Part shown: positions 48,261 through 59,402 of the stretch, one piece after another
How positions within the stretch are numbered: position 1 is the stretch's first letter
Layout: every line of letters begins with the position of its first letter
DNA from: Pelobates cultripes
Lineage: Eukaryota > Chordata > Amphibia > Anura > Pelobatidae
Direction of reading: 5' to 3'
Assembly (NCBI GenBank): GCA_933207985.1
Contig: OW240913.1
Coordinates: forward strand, 267,711,848-267,775,847
Length of the DNA: 64,000 nucleotides
Notes under the pieces: generated by a model
Database searches by the model: none
Told to the model about the DNA's origin: nothing
The model's input: only the letters and a program-made list of their open reading frames with translations
Position numbers and translations under genes: made by a program

Positions 48261-48360
48261 TAATACTCGCCTCCGTGTCATTAATAAAATCATGACTTTA
48301 CGTCATGTTAATAGTAAAATCTGTAAATTTTATTAAGACACGGAGGCTCCTATTATGCTG
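48261..48360. repeat. DIRS internal complementary region
   Basis: The left half (CTCGCCTCCGTGTCATTAAT on) is complementary to the left end at 46131-46200. The right half (TTAAGACACGGAGGCTCC) is complementary to the right end at 53425-53455. DIRS replication is thought to use it to rebuild a circular intermediate. Confidence 0.9.
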
Positions 48361-48369
48361 GTTCAAAGC

Positions 48370-49300
48370 TGTGAAATTATGTCTCCTGTGAAGTGTTGAA
48401 TAGGTCTAAAGTAGAAATCATGGAATGTAGACTCCGAAGACCAGCCGCTCTCATAATATCCTCCAAGCGACAACCAATCGAGGAAGCCTTAGAAGCCATT
48501 GCCCTACGAACGGCACAGACACATAGGTATCAATACCTGCTAGAGACATAACGTATTTGACCCACCAGGCTAGAGTAGACACCGGAAGATGCGACTTTTG
48601 GATGGAGATGAAGAGTTCCTGTTTCAAAGGATTCTGTAACGTAGTAGAACGATTTTCACACACCCATTAGTATGCAACAGGGCAAAGGAGAGATCTATCA
48701 GGGAAAACTGGGTAAGATAGATTTTAGAGGAGGTTTTTGTCCTCCGTGAAATGTCAAAGAGGACACCTTCTGGAGTAAAGGAACAAGCAACCACCTCATG
48801 AGCTCGTACGTCAGAAAAACCTCTTGCAAGAAAAAATAAAATAAAAATTAAAGACAATAGAGACGTCCCACAAGACAGAGTATCGTGGTAAGGGTGAATG
48901 AGCAAACCATATTCCTCAGAGAAGTCAATATATGACAGGATGTCAACCGACAGGCGTCCAATCAAAACTTTGATGGCCAGCAGAAATGGATGATCGGTAA
49001 GGTCCACAGTGCGATAAGCTTTACCTGCATCATAGAAGTCAGAAAAATGGAGGACAGACATAAAAGTAGCCGATATGGGATTTAAATTTAATTTCATGCA
49101 CCAACTATGCCATCTGCTCCAAGCAGTTTTATAAGCCTGTCTCGTGTTGGGTGCATCCTTGATAAGTTGGGGAGTTGATTGCGAAACTCCCTTGACCGAC
49201 CAAGGTTCCCTGAAATAGACTACACTATGAGATGCAAGAGACCTTGGAGAACAAGAGGATGAGGTACACCATCTGGATCCTGAAGAAGGCACTCGAGAGA
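48370..49300 (-). pseudogene. DIRS tyrosine recombinase, frameshifted
   Basis: The minus strand encodes the N-terminal SAM-like part (TRQAYKTAWSRWHSWCM, ISATFMSVLHFSDFYDAG), the core (ARGFSDVRAHEVVAC, FDISRRTKTS) and, after frame changes near 48650 and 48510, the C-terminal part (MASKASSIGCRLEDI, STFHDFYFRPIQH) holding the probable nucleophile Tyr. The enzyme would integrate circular DNA. At least two shifts disable it. Confidence 0.85.
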
Positions 49301-49399
49301 TGGAAGGTCGATAACCATCTCCTGAAGAAAAGAGAACTATGGTTGGGACGGCGATAGAGGAGCCACATGTAGATGGAAAGGCAAAAAAAAAAAAAAAAA

Positions 49400-50905
49400 T
49401 CATAATTCCTTGGAGAAAACATTCATAGCCAGTGCTATCGGATCTGGTCTCCAACTGAAAAAACGGGGAAGTTGAGCATTCAAACGAGAAGCGAAAAGAT
49501 CTATTTCCAATAGACCCCATAGGTTCCAGATGTCTTGGAAGACCATGGAATCCAAGTGCCAGTCGCTGGAATCTCCGAGTTGGCGTGAATACCAGTCCGT
49601 CGTAGTGTTGGAGAGACCTTGAATATATTCTGCCGTGACTGAAATGCTGTGTCTCAGGCAAAATTGCCAGCAATCACGAGGCATGTAGGTCAGAATTTTG
49701 TATTTTGTGCCTCCAAGTGATTGATGTAGCGGACTGCTGACACGTTGTCCATCTTCAGAAGGATAGCGCATTGGGCTTGAGTTGGGGAGAAACTATGGAC
49801 TGCAAAGGAACTGGCCATATGTTCCAAACAATTGATGTGGAGTGTTGGTTTGATTATCTGCCCTTGGTGAAAATAGTTCTGCATTGAGCACCCCAACCGT
49901 GCAAACTTGCGTCGGATTTGATTATCAAATCTGGAGCTGTACAAAATATGGTGTGCTTATTCCAAGCTTCCATGTGAAGCTTCCATTGGAGTTCATTCTC
50001 CGCTTCTGAGTCCAGAGTTACCATATCTGTGTATGATGTGCTGCCCTTGAGATGAAGTTTGTAATCGTTGTAGGGCTCGATAGCCAAGAAGACCTGTAGA
50101 AATGGCCTGTATAGATGCCGCTAGTAGGCCTAACATTCTCAACAGTTGTTTGAGAGAGAGTTGAGAGGTTGCTAGTGTTCGCTTATCTCCTTCTTTATAT
50201 TGGCTAATTTTGCCACCGGAGGGTGTAGAGTTTGAAGGGTAGAATCTACAATAATCCAATATAACCCAGAAATTGTATTTGTTGCATGGGAACGATAATG
50301 GATTTCTCCCAATTGGTCAGGAAGCCTAGGTTCTCTAACAGAGTCAAAGTCCATGCAAGGTATGTCCGGATTAATTGAATAGACTGAGCATGAATGAAAA
50401 TGCCATCTAAATATATTATAAGATGTGAGCTTGGTGAAGCACCATGGAGCCGAAGACAGTCCGAATGGGAGGCACCTGAACCTCTATTTACTGCCCTACC
50501 ATGTAAATTGCAGGAAGTTCTCGATCTTGATGTTGTACTGGGATAGGCACTGTGAGATATGCATCCTGCAGATCCAATTTGGCCATCCAATCTGCTGGTT
50601 GGAGAAGATCCCTTAAACAATGCTCTCCTTCCATCTTGGAAGTGCTGATATGCTCATAACTATTGAGCAGTCTCAAATTTATCACTGGACGGATACCTTT
50701 GCCTTTTTTGGGAAACAAGAAAAGGTTGCTCACGTAACCCAGGGTATGCGCCAGAATCTCTACAATCTCTACAAGGTCTGTGTCTCATTGGGAAAAAACA
50801 ATTTCCCTTGATGGGGAACATTGAACAAGTAGAGAAAGGAAGTCTATGCAAAACCCTTTCACAGTGTGAAGAACCTAAGCATCTGATGAAATGAGGGATC
50901 ATACA
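49400..50905 (-). pseudogene. DIRS reverse transcriptase / RNase H, degenerate
   Basis: Blocks in order on the minus strand: LFLFPKKGKGIRPVINL and MAKLDLQDAYLTVPI (50733-50488), then LIIYLDGIFIHAQ and NLGFLTNWEKS (50620-50246, another frame). Next come RNase H DLIIKSDASLHGWGA (near 49920) and ILLKMDNVSAVRYIN, then the C-terminal SVTAEYIQGLSNTTTDWYSR and LFASRLNAQLPRFFSW. The catalytic YLDD box reads YLDG (second Asp lost, 50402-50404). Several frameshifts occur, so the gene is dead. Confidence 0.87.
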
Positions 50906-50982
50906 TGGGAAAAATGTGTGCGCCTGCCCCCCACTATCAGTAAGAAAGAATGGAAATTGTGAAGACGTCTTAGGAGCACCTC

Positions 50983-52507
50983 TTAGGCCACGAACAATCC
51001 AGGGTCGGCCACTTTGTGAGAAGGAGGTTGGTATAATGCATTGTTCAAAGAAATCGGCTCGGCAAGTATAAGAGCCTTGGTTCTGTCTAAAAGAACTTCT
51101 GTTTGTTTAGCAGGACAAAGGAGCCCAATTCTTTTACAAAGTTGTCCCCAAAGAGAAAACCTTTTGCCTGTGTTATCTGGCTCGTTCAGAGCCATAGTTA
51201 AAGGTTTGGGCTCAATCTTGAGCAAGATCGATTTGTGGCGTTCTGTGACAACCGCATTGTTGGCGTTGCCAATTTAAATCACTCTCTGGATCTAACCACT
51301 TAAGATGGCACAATCTAATTCTAGATCATCCTCCACTGCTTCAAAGATCTTGGCTGCTGAGCCCAAGATGCCCAGGATTTTATCCTGACAGTTTTGCAAT
51401 GAAAATCTAAGCCTTTAGATGGCTTCCATCCTGTCTTACTCAGGAATTGAATGATTTTAGGATTGACTGATAGCGTTTAACATGAGTCATCAGGGACTGT
51501 TCGGCGTGGCTATTCAGCCTGCAATTTATTTCACTTTGCCTTCTCGTACTTGCGTACTCTGGATGCAATATACTTGGATACATGGTCTGAGGAGACCACT
51601 GGGTGACATAGGTCGTCAGGTTCGAATAGGGGTTCACATTGAGTGTCCAAGATCCTATCGGTGTCCCTGTGTCCGCATAATCTACCTAAATCTTGGTAGG
51701 TTTAACAGGACGTGTATCCCAAATGGGATTAGCAGCCTCTTCATCAGTAATTTCATAATCAGGATCAGAAATATCCTCTGAATCCTTTATATAGGACCCA
51801 GGGAACTCCTGCTCAATATCACTGAGCTCAGATTCAGAGTTCAGTTGGGCTTTTGCCCTTTTCCAGTCTAGTCGATTTTGCCCGACTAGTAGCTCTTTTG
51901 CGCGGTGGTAAATTAATCGCGCCATCCGTGACAGGTATGGAACTGTCCATCTCTATTGTTTTGGAGGAGTGTTTAGCCTTATATGAGGCCTTGCGGCCAG
52001 GCTGAAGCAGAGCAGGTGTGAGTACAGATACACCTCCATATAGTACTCAGGGAAACTCCTCCTCAATATCCCTGAGCTCAGATTTAGAGTTCAATTGGGC
52101 TTTTGCCCTTTTTCAAAGTCTAGTCGATTTTGCCCGACTAGTAGCTCTTTTGCGCGGTGGTAAATTAATTGCGCCATCTGTGACAGGTTTGGTACTGTCC
52201 ATCTCTATTGTTTTGGAGGAGTGTTTAGCCTTATATGAGGCCTTGCGGCCAGGCTGAAGCAGTGCAGGTGTGAGTACAGGTACACCTCCATATAGAACTC
52301 GGGGAACTTCTCCTCAATATCACTGAACTCGGATTCAGAGTTTAATTGGGCTTCTGCCGTTTTCCAAAGTCTAGTCGATTTTGCCCGACTAGTAGCTCTT
52401 TTGCGCGGTGGTAAATTAATCGCGCCATCCATGACAGGTTTGGTACTGTCCATCTCTATTGTTTTGGAGGAGTGTTTAGCCTTATATGAGGCCTTGTGGC
52501 TTGACAC
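50983..52507 (-). pseudogene. DIRS gag-like ORF, degenerate
   Basis: Minus-strand frames read MSSHKASYKAKHSSKTIEMD and RAKSTRLWKTAEAQLNSES (52507 down), QEFPGSYIKDSEDISDPDYE (51925-51686) and a later block with WGQLCKRIGLLC (51225-50983). Position before RT and the acidic/basic make-up fit DIRS gag. The N-terminal part is tandemly triplicated. No zinc knuckle is seen. Confidence 0.65.
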
Positions 52508-52510
52508 CAG
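51800..52510 (-). repeat. about 250 bp tandem triplication in gag
   Basis: CTCAATATC lies at 51812, 52062 and 52313, spaced 250-251 bp. Each unit includes AGTCTAGTCGATTTTGCCCG and TTGTTTTGGAGGAGTG. The last unit joins the rest of the element. Confidence 0.9.
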
Positions 52511-53258
52511 GGCCTTGTCATTGCTTTTGCCATGGAGGTGTCAATTAAAGCCTGCATGTCAGCAGGATCAGTAAAGCAGAAATTCAACCTCATCTCCAGA
52601 GATACCTGGAGAGGCTTCTACATTAATCTGCATGTTTGCTGTAGACCCAGAAGGCACAGAAAGATCCTGTCAGATTGCATCATAAATATACAAACAAACC
52701 TAAGGGGATGAATAAAGCAAAATAATACCAAAAGGAAAGGGCTGAGTAACCCTCAAGTAAAAATAAATAACTAAACAGGATAAAGAAATGAAAGTACTCA
52801 CAATAGTGAAAAAAAAATAGCAATTGTAATATAAAAACAAAGGAGCTGCCACTACAACTAAACCCCAACTTGGATTTCTGGCAGTTGGTGGCAGAGCAGC
52901 AGCCAGACAGATAAATGAAGGGAAAAAACAGCACAATAGCACTATTCAGGGGATAAAGATCCTCAAAGACGTCCCTGAGCCCCAATTGATGGTATTCTTG
53001 GGGCCAGGGAGGTCAGAGGGGAAATAAATTATCAAAGGATATACAATGAAGCATATAACTGAAGCAAATTAAGTAAATAAACCAAATTAAGTTAAAATGA
53101 AGTAAGTAAATATATTTATAAACATGAAAATATTATAATTAAAATGTAATAACTATAATAACTATATTAATCACAGTAATGATATGAATAAAGTAAAGTA
53201 AAAGATCCCACAGTTAAGAACCATGGGACCCAGAGTCACTTAACTGAGGGAGCAGCAA

Positions 53259-53455
53259 AGAAAGAGGAAGTAGTATACTGGACACCGCCTATTATGCTAT
53301 AAAGAGGATGCTGATTGGCTGTTCCTGTTGCTAGGAAGATATACCTCATGTTATTTACTGGTTTCTTTTATACTGATTTAATGTTATTTTTCTTTGCTGC
53401 TGAGGTAAATAAAGAAAGAGTGCAGCATAATAGGAGCCTCCGTGTCTTAATAAAA
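53259..53455 (-). repeat. DIRS right inverted terminal repeat
   Basis: It is inverted relative to 46169-46369. The end TAATAGGAGCCTCCGTGTC is repeated in the right half of the internal complementary region. Confidence 0.9.
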
Positions 53456-53457
53456 TC

Positions 53458-54190
53458 TCAGCATGGTCCTTCAGTGCAGTCTCCCAAGCGATACACAGTA
53501 ATTGTCGGGGAAGGATTTTTCCTTTTTTTTTTTTTTATTTATGCTGTACCCTAAGAAGGTAAGTTTCAAAAGTTTGAGTTATGTGACGCAAGTTACCCGT
53601 GGTGTAGGTGTTGGAGATAATCTACCCAAGGTTGCCATGTTTTCTGGAAAGCTTCACCATTTGAAGCAGTGTAGTATTGGTTAATTGTGTCTATTAATTG
53701 GTTTTTAGAGGGGAACACTGTTTGTTTCCAGTTGGGTGCAATGAGGTTCCTAGAGGCCAATATGATTAGCATTGCGAGTTGTTTGGAGTTCTTAGATATA
53801 TACCCGTAGAAAAAAAAGGACTAGACAAGTGTGTATTTCGGTGGGTAGATTTATAATGTGAGCAGCCGTCGGTAGATCCCTTACTGTGTTCCATAGATGC
53901 TGGATTTCTGGGCAACCCCACCATATATGTGTCATGTTGCCCTCAGCCATTCAGCATCACCAACAAAATTAAGGTACATTAGGATACATTTTGTGAAGCT
54001 TGCTAGGTGTGAGATACCACCTATATATGAATCTCATATGAGCATCTACATAAGAATAGCAGTGTGTAACACCCTTAAGGTCATTAATAGAAGATACCAA
54101 TTTACATTCATTTCGGGTTCTGTTACACTCAGTGGCCCATTTATTCATAAAAGTTAGAAGTTTGTTGTTGGTGGCGTCCATTAGAGTTTA
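53458..54190 (-). pseudogene. L1 ORF2 C-terminal fragment, right of the DIRS insertion
   Basis: The minus strand encodes NKLLTFMNKWATECN, FIYRWYLTPSKLHKMYPN and, after a shift, CWGCPEIQHLWNTVRD, the L1 ORF2 C-terminus. It then runs toward a 3' UTR cut by the DIRS end. With 45825-46130 it makes one 5'-truncated L1 (inference). Confidence 0.8.
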
Positions 54191-54234
54191 TAAACTATGG
54201 GCAAGGTCTTGGGTTTCAAAGACTTCATGATTCT

Positions 54235-54590
54235 TAAAACTCAGCCTTTTCAAGACTTAGCTCATTGTCTTTCTTCTCTCTAAAGCTATGTCTGTGTCTG
54301 TTTCCCTTAAGGTCAATAGAGCTATCATAACCTCTAACCCACAGGCGCATTGCCTTGGTGTGCTCTTTGACCCTGACTTTCCCTTCACCTCTTACATAAA
54401 ATCCATCACTAAATCCTTTCCCTATCACCTTATCTCACATTTGCCCCTTTCCCACTCAGGACACAACTAAAACACTTGTCCATGCTCTCGTTGCTTCCCG
54501 CCTTGTTAGCCTGAAAAGTGCCAAGATTGCCCCTCTACAATCCGTAATGAATGCCTCGCTCTAAGCCATTCAGTGGGGCCTGATGTCGCT
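54235..54590 (+). pseudogene. CR1/L2-like LINE RT C-terminal fragment
   Basis: The plus strand reads CLGVLFDPDFPFTSYIKSIT, KSFPYHL and, further on, LVHALVASRLVS, matching the thumb/C-terminal part of CR1/L2/Rex LINE reverse transcriptases (LGV..D..LS; tKtLVhA.v.SrlDYC). Frames are broken. Confidence 0.65.
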
Positions 54591-56543
54591 CTTTTATTAT
54601 CTAGGATTTCAGAAAGCTGAAGGACAAGGGGGCAGAGAGATCCAGCACTGGAGAACAGACTTTGGGGTTAAATTGCTTGTAATTGCTTTAACCCCTAAAG
54701 TTGAGCTAACACCAGGGATCTTCTGGCACCATAACAACTTAATTTTGATGAAGCTGTTACATGCCCAAACTGGCCCTTTAAACTTTAGTGGTTCTGGTGA
54801 TTAGAGAGTCCCTTTAAACAACCATAGGTTACCCCTAAACACAGGAGTTTATTCAGTAGGCAGTAAAGTCTCAATGTACAGAGAATGTTCAATTCACTAT
54901 AATTCGGCGTATAGTGAATAAACCCTGTAGATGTTAATAGTGAAGTCAGATCCCTTTTAAACTCAACCATAATTGGAAGAGATTGAAGCAGAGTATATGT
55001 AATTATTGTTCACGATACTAGAACAAATGGATGTTTGTGGTCTTCATCTAATCTCTGTACAAACAAACCTGGTAGTGTGTTAAGGCCAGATTGTCTGTTG
55101 GACAAAGCATCCCTTCTTTGAAGTACTTACTTACTTTTGACGTTTGCATTATTAGTTTTAGCTGATACTTATCATTTAGTAGTATAAATGCTAGTTTCTG
55201 TTTGGAAAGTGGTGATCAGGAGAAATGTCAACGAACCAATACCATAGAGAGGAAGAGGCCCAAGTCAGGGACTTTACCTTAAAAAATGGTATCTATGATT
55301 TGGGATCTTTTTACCAAATCATATGCCCATTATTATAACTCCTCCAGTAAGAGAAGGAAATACCGTGGTTTTGAGATTGAGTTAGGACATTTTATTTGGA
55401 AGTATAGAAATAAGGGTACATTTAGAACCATCTAGTCTAGGACTTCTTCACTCCAAAGTTAGTGATATCCCCAGTTTTTTTCTTGTGGGATTTACGATTC
55501 TCTACCAAATGACTACAGTGCACTATGCAACCTGAGAAAGGGCATCAAACAAAGAAGACGTCAAGACTGATGGCAGATAAACGTAGACAAGGTCATTATC
55601 CACTAGGTAAGTACTGGGTTGACTGAGTGGAATTAGATTCAGAAACAGTTAAAGGACCTGGTTATACTAGGAGTCTGTTGTTATTCTCCTGGACACATGT
55701 AAATCAAGACTGCGCCATCGGGAAACAGCCAAGCTAAGCTAAGGCCCTGAGCAGTAAAATATGGCTTCTAAGCGATATGGATGCTTGGCTCTGCCGCCCA
55801 GATCTGATGTTTTATGAAGAATACAAGCCCATCTGCTCATCTCACAAATGTACAATGGGGGTTCTAGTATGTTTACAACACGTGAAAAATATCAGATGTT
55901 CAGCATTTGCAATGCAAGCACCCATGTAACATTCAGAAAATAGTCACACCACCACTTTGTACATGCATTCATGCTGTGTCTCGTCTCTGGCTGGACTCAG
56001 GCCGACATAATGAGGCTTAATAAACACAAATAGTCACCTTTAAAATGGCGAAGTCGCATTTTGAATGAGTTCCATAAAATGTCTTCTTCTAAGCCAATCT
56101 CCCTTCTGGTGTAATCTGAGCTACTAGCTGAACATACTACGACACAACTAGACAAAATCTTTAGGACTTTTGGCTGAAGCTTACTAACTATTTGCAACAA
56201 TATGATCTGAAAATGCTGAGAGACACCTCACCTCAAGACCCAGAACATGCTCGAATAAGATTACAGTGACTATTGTGGCCCACATCTGAGAAGGCTGAGC
56301 ACAATCCATGGGCGGGCCTCCGGCCTGGGGAACCAAACTAAGAGTTTTCCTGTCGATTCTACGGGACCTATCCTGTCACCCCAATGGGAAAATCCATTTT
56401 TTTTCTAACTGGGCTAATATACCTGAAGCATCTCTCTCCATTCCTGGACTTAGTTCTGCCCATAAAGTGCATAGGGTGACCTGGGTTCTGGGACTGGGAC
56501 TCTCTTGGGCACCATGTCACTCGTCTATACTCCTTCCAAAAAC
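54591..56543. other. no gene seen
   Basis: About 2 kb of AT-rich DNA. A MITE-like end GAGAGTCCCTTTAAAC lies at 54802-54818. Nothing else was recognised. Confidence 0.5.
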
Positions 56544-56551
56544 CTCTAGAG

Positions 56552-56746
56552 CAGTGGATCGAAAACCATTACTCACACCTCCTCTCACACCTCCCCCCCA
56601 CCCCCCCCCACAGCACCAGTCCAGGGTTTAGGTAGTACCCAGTTGTGTCTAAGATGGTTTTAGAACATAGAAAAAAAATACACCTTAGACACATCAGGGT
56701 AATCCCTAACTGGTAGGGGACATGAGGACTGGTTTGGAAACCACTG
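56552..56746 (+). mobile_element. hAT-type hairpin MITE (195 bp)
   Basis: It belongs to the family at 36588 (shared CCAGTCCAGGGTTTAG and TAATCCCTAACTGGTAGGGG). CTCTAGAG flanks it at 56544-56551 and 56747-56754, a perfect 8 bp duplication. Confidence 0.85.
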
Positions 56747-56754
56747 CTCTAGAG

Positions 56755-57186
56755 CAATATTATGTTTTTGTTTTAAGCGTATGATTTCTATAATGTTTTC
56801 TAAGTCCTGTTATTCTTTCTCATTTCACCTTATCAGGAGCCTCCACAGTGGTTTCCCTAGTTCGATACACATGCTCTACATTTATAATACAATTAATTAT
56901 CACATCGCAATCTTATCAGCATATACCATGTATGTTTTGTATGTTTATTCCGTGACTATAGCTGTACTATCTTGTGCAATCTGTACCTATTTTTATTGGT
57001 AATGTAAGACAATAAAAAGAAAATTACAAAACATAAATAAAAAAACTTGCCATAGTTATGCCACGGACAAGCTGCAGCTTCCGGACAAGGAGGTGATTCC
57101 ACCAATCAGGAGTTTCTAAATCTAATATATAGCGTATGAACTTAACCAAAAACTAATTATCTCCAGCAGGTTTTATGGGGTATTTT
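56755..57186. other. no gene seen
   Basis: AT-rich spacer with AATAAAAAGAAAATTACAAA near 57010, which may be an old LINE tail. Confidence 0.45.
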
Positions 57187-59090
57187 CACGGCCGGATTAA
57201 CATAGGGGTTGATGGAGCTGCAGATTCAGGCTCAGGCCCATGGAATAGGCCCATTTAAAAAAAAAGAAATAATTTAAAAAAAATTGTACTTTTTATTTTT
57301 TACACAATACTCTTGGGTTTGCCACCTGACTGGTATTTTACCAGCACAGCCGGTATTTGGGGCTGCCTGGCCGGGCCGGTATTGCAGTAATACCGGCAAT
57401 ACAAATGCAGATATTTTTCTCAGTATAAATGGAGATTACTCTGCAATACCAGCACCAGCCAGTAGGGGTTACTGTGTGTGGAGAGAGGCAGGGATAGGAA
57501 GTTACAGCATATCCCTCCCTGCCTCTCTCTACTCACTGATCCGCGGGGGAGCAGCTACACAGCACAGAGAGTTCAGACAGCAGCACCCAGGGAAGTGAAG
57601 GATGGGGGGAAAGGCAGCAGGGAAACATGGGGACACTGAGACACTGAGACACTGAGACACTAGGGGACACTGTGAGACATAGGGACATTGGGAGACACTA
57701 GGGACACAGTGTCTCCATGTCTCCAAGTGTCCCCATGTTTCCCAGCCAATGTCCCTAGTGTCTCAGTGTCCCCACGGCTCCCAGTGTCCCCTAGTCTCCC
57801 AGTGTCTGTGTCCCCATGTCTCTCAATGTCCCTAGAGTCTCATTGTCCCCATGTGTCCCCAAATATCTGTCTCCCAGTGCCCACATGTCTCCCAGCCAGT
57901 GTCCCTAGTGTCTCAGGGTCCCCATGTCTCCCAGTGTCCCTATTTCTCCCAGCCAGTGTCCCTAGTGTCTGTGTCCCCATGTCTCCCAGTGTCCCAAAAT
58001 GTTTCAGTGTCCCCATGTCTCCCAGTGTCCCCATGTCTCCAAGCCGATGTTCCTAGTGTCTCAGTGTCTCCACGGCACCCAGTGTTCCCTAGTCTCCCAG
58101 TGCATGTGTCCCCATGTCTCTCAGTGTCCCCATGTCTCCCAGTGTCCCCAAATATCTTTCCCCCAGTGTCCATATGTCTCCCAGCCAGTGTCCCTAGTGT
58201 CTCAATGTCCCCATGTCTCCCAGTGCCCTCACATTTTTCAGTGTCCCCATATCTCCCAGTGTCCCCATGTCTGGATCCACAAGTGCCCCTATGTCTCACA
58301 GAGTCCCCAAGTTTCTCAGTGTCCCCATGCCTCCCAGCCAGTGTCCCTAGTGTCTCAGTGTCCCCATGTCTCCCAGTGTCCCCATGTCTCCCAGTGACTG
58401 TGTCCCCAAGTCTCTGTGTCCCTAGTGTCTGTGTCCCCATGTCTCCCAGTGTCCCAATGTCTGTATCCACAAGTGCCCCCATGTCTCCCAGTGTCCCCAT
58501 GTCTCCCAGTGATCCCATGTCTCCCAGTGATCCCATGTCTCCCAGTGTCCCCAAGTGTCTGTGTCCCCAAGTGTCTCAGTGTCCCCTGGTGTCTCAGTGT
58601 CCCCATGTCTCACTGTGTGCACATGTCTCCCAGTGTCCCCTAGTATCCTAGTGACAAGGGAAACACTGAGACATCGGGACACGGGGAGAAATGAGGACAC
58701 TGAGACACTAGAAGATTAGGGGACTGGGCGTCCAATTCTTTGGACAGACATGCCCCCTTTTTGGGCATTTTCGCCCCTTTTGGCAGTTCTGGTCACGTGA
58801 TTCGCGTCAGTGGCCCACCCTTTTACCCCGCCCATTGATTTACTGCTTCACTAGACACTGCTGTTAGGGGGTATGGATTTACTTGAAAGATGAAAGCATA
58901 AATTAGAGAGAGATTAGCATAGAGTGTGTGTATTCTTATAGCTGCATCCTTTGAGTTTCCCTCCAACACCATCTCCATCAGATACATAACGCTTGGGAGG
59001 TATGACTGTTTTTGGTCGATAAGATTCTGTAATTAGGCCCCATCATAATTGTCAGCACCAGGCCCACTGGGCTCTTAATCTGGCCCTCTG
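57187..59090 (+). mobile_element. non-autonomous hAT element, copy 2 (1.90 kb)
   Basis: It has the same ends (CACGGCCGGATTAACATAGG; TTAATCTGGCCCT) and the same order as 37751-39660: T-rich start, GCCACCTGACTGGTATTTTA block, minisatellite, then TTACTTGAAAGATGAAAGC and TTTGGTCGATAAGATTCTG. Ends are slightly mutated and no clear target duplication remains. The 195 bp insertion of copy 1 is absent. Confidence 0.85.
57600..58720. repeat. expanded strand-switching minisatellite in hAT copy 2
   Basis: Forward units (GGGGACACTGAGACAC) run to about 57705. About 940 bp of reverse units (GTGTCCCCATGTCTCCCA) follow to about 58650, then forward units resume to 58720. Long frames on both strands (up to 266 codons of S/P/V/C) are repeat artefacts. 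Confidence 0.9.
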
Positions 59091-59218
59091 TGTTTTATTC
59101 TATCTTTAGACAATTCCACTTGTCAGATCTGAAGAGTGGAGCTACTGGATAAATTTGCATTAACTGCTAATCTGTGCCCAGTGTTCTTGTGACATATTAA
59201 CTTTGCATGTGTTTTAAA

Positions 59219-59301
59219 GGGAGTATAAATTATAGTTAAACGGAGCATAAATTATAGTTAAACGGAGCATAAATTGTAGTTAAAGGGAGCATAAATTGTA
59301 G
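59219..59301 (+). repeat. 22 bp tandem repeat, 3.8 units
   Basis: GGAGCATAAATTRTAGTTAA is repeated four times with small changes, ending directly at the L1 5' end. Confidence 0.9.
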
Positions 59302-59302
59302 T

Positions 59303-59402
59303 TGTTCGGGGCGTGGCCGACGACCGGACGAAATGGCCGCATACTAAATCAGCTCAGAGCCGACGGGGCTGAAAACAAAGTTAACGGAGTCACACAGTAG
59401 CG
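59303..59402 (+). promoter_or_regulatory. L1 5' UTR with YY1-like site
   Basis: The short leader contains GACGAAATGGCCGCA (59325-59340), close to the YY1 site AAGATGGCGGC that fixes the start of mammalian L1 transcription. The internal promoter role is inference by analogy. Confidence 0.45.

Larger units (their letters stand above)
46131..53457 (-). mobile_element. DIRS1-type retrotransposon with a nested Tc1
   Basis: It has inverted terminal repeats (46169-46369 and 53259-53455) and an internal complementary region (48261-48360). Minus-strand gag, RT/RNase H and tyrosine recombinase remnants lie in that order. Without the 1563 bp Tc1 insertion it is about 5.8 kb, the usual DIRS1 size. DIRS elements integrate by recombinase without target duplication. 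All genes are broken. Confidence 0.92.

Noticed and set aside
52680..52985. 101-codon hydrophobic minus-strand frame near the DIRS right end
   Set aside because: It is the translation of A-rich DNA between gag and the terminal repeat, with an overlapping frame, and it is not a known DIRS protein.
57851..58651. 266-codon plus-strand and 204-codon minus-strand open frames
   Set aside because: They lie in the GTGTCCCCATGTCTCC minisatellite, which lacks stops in several frames on both strands. The composition is pure repeat and there is no domain.
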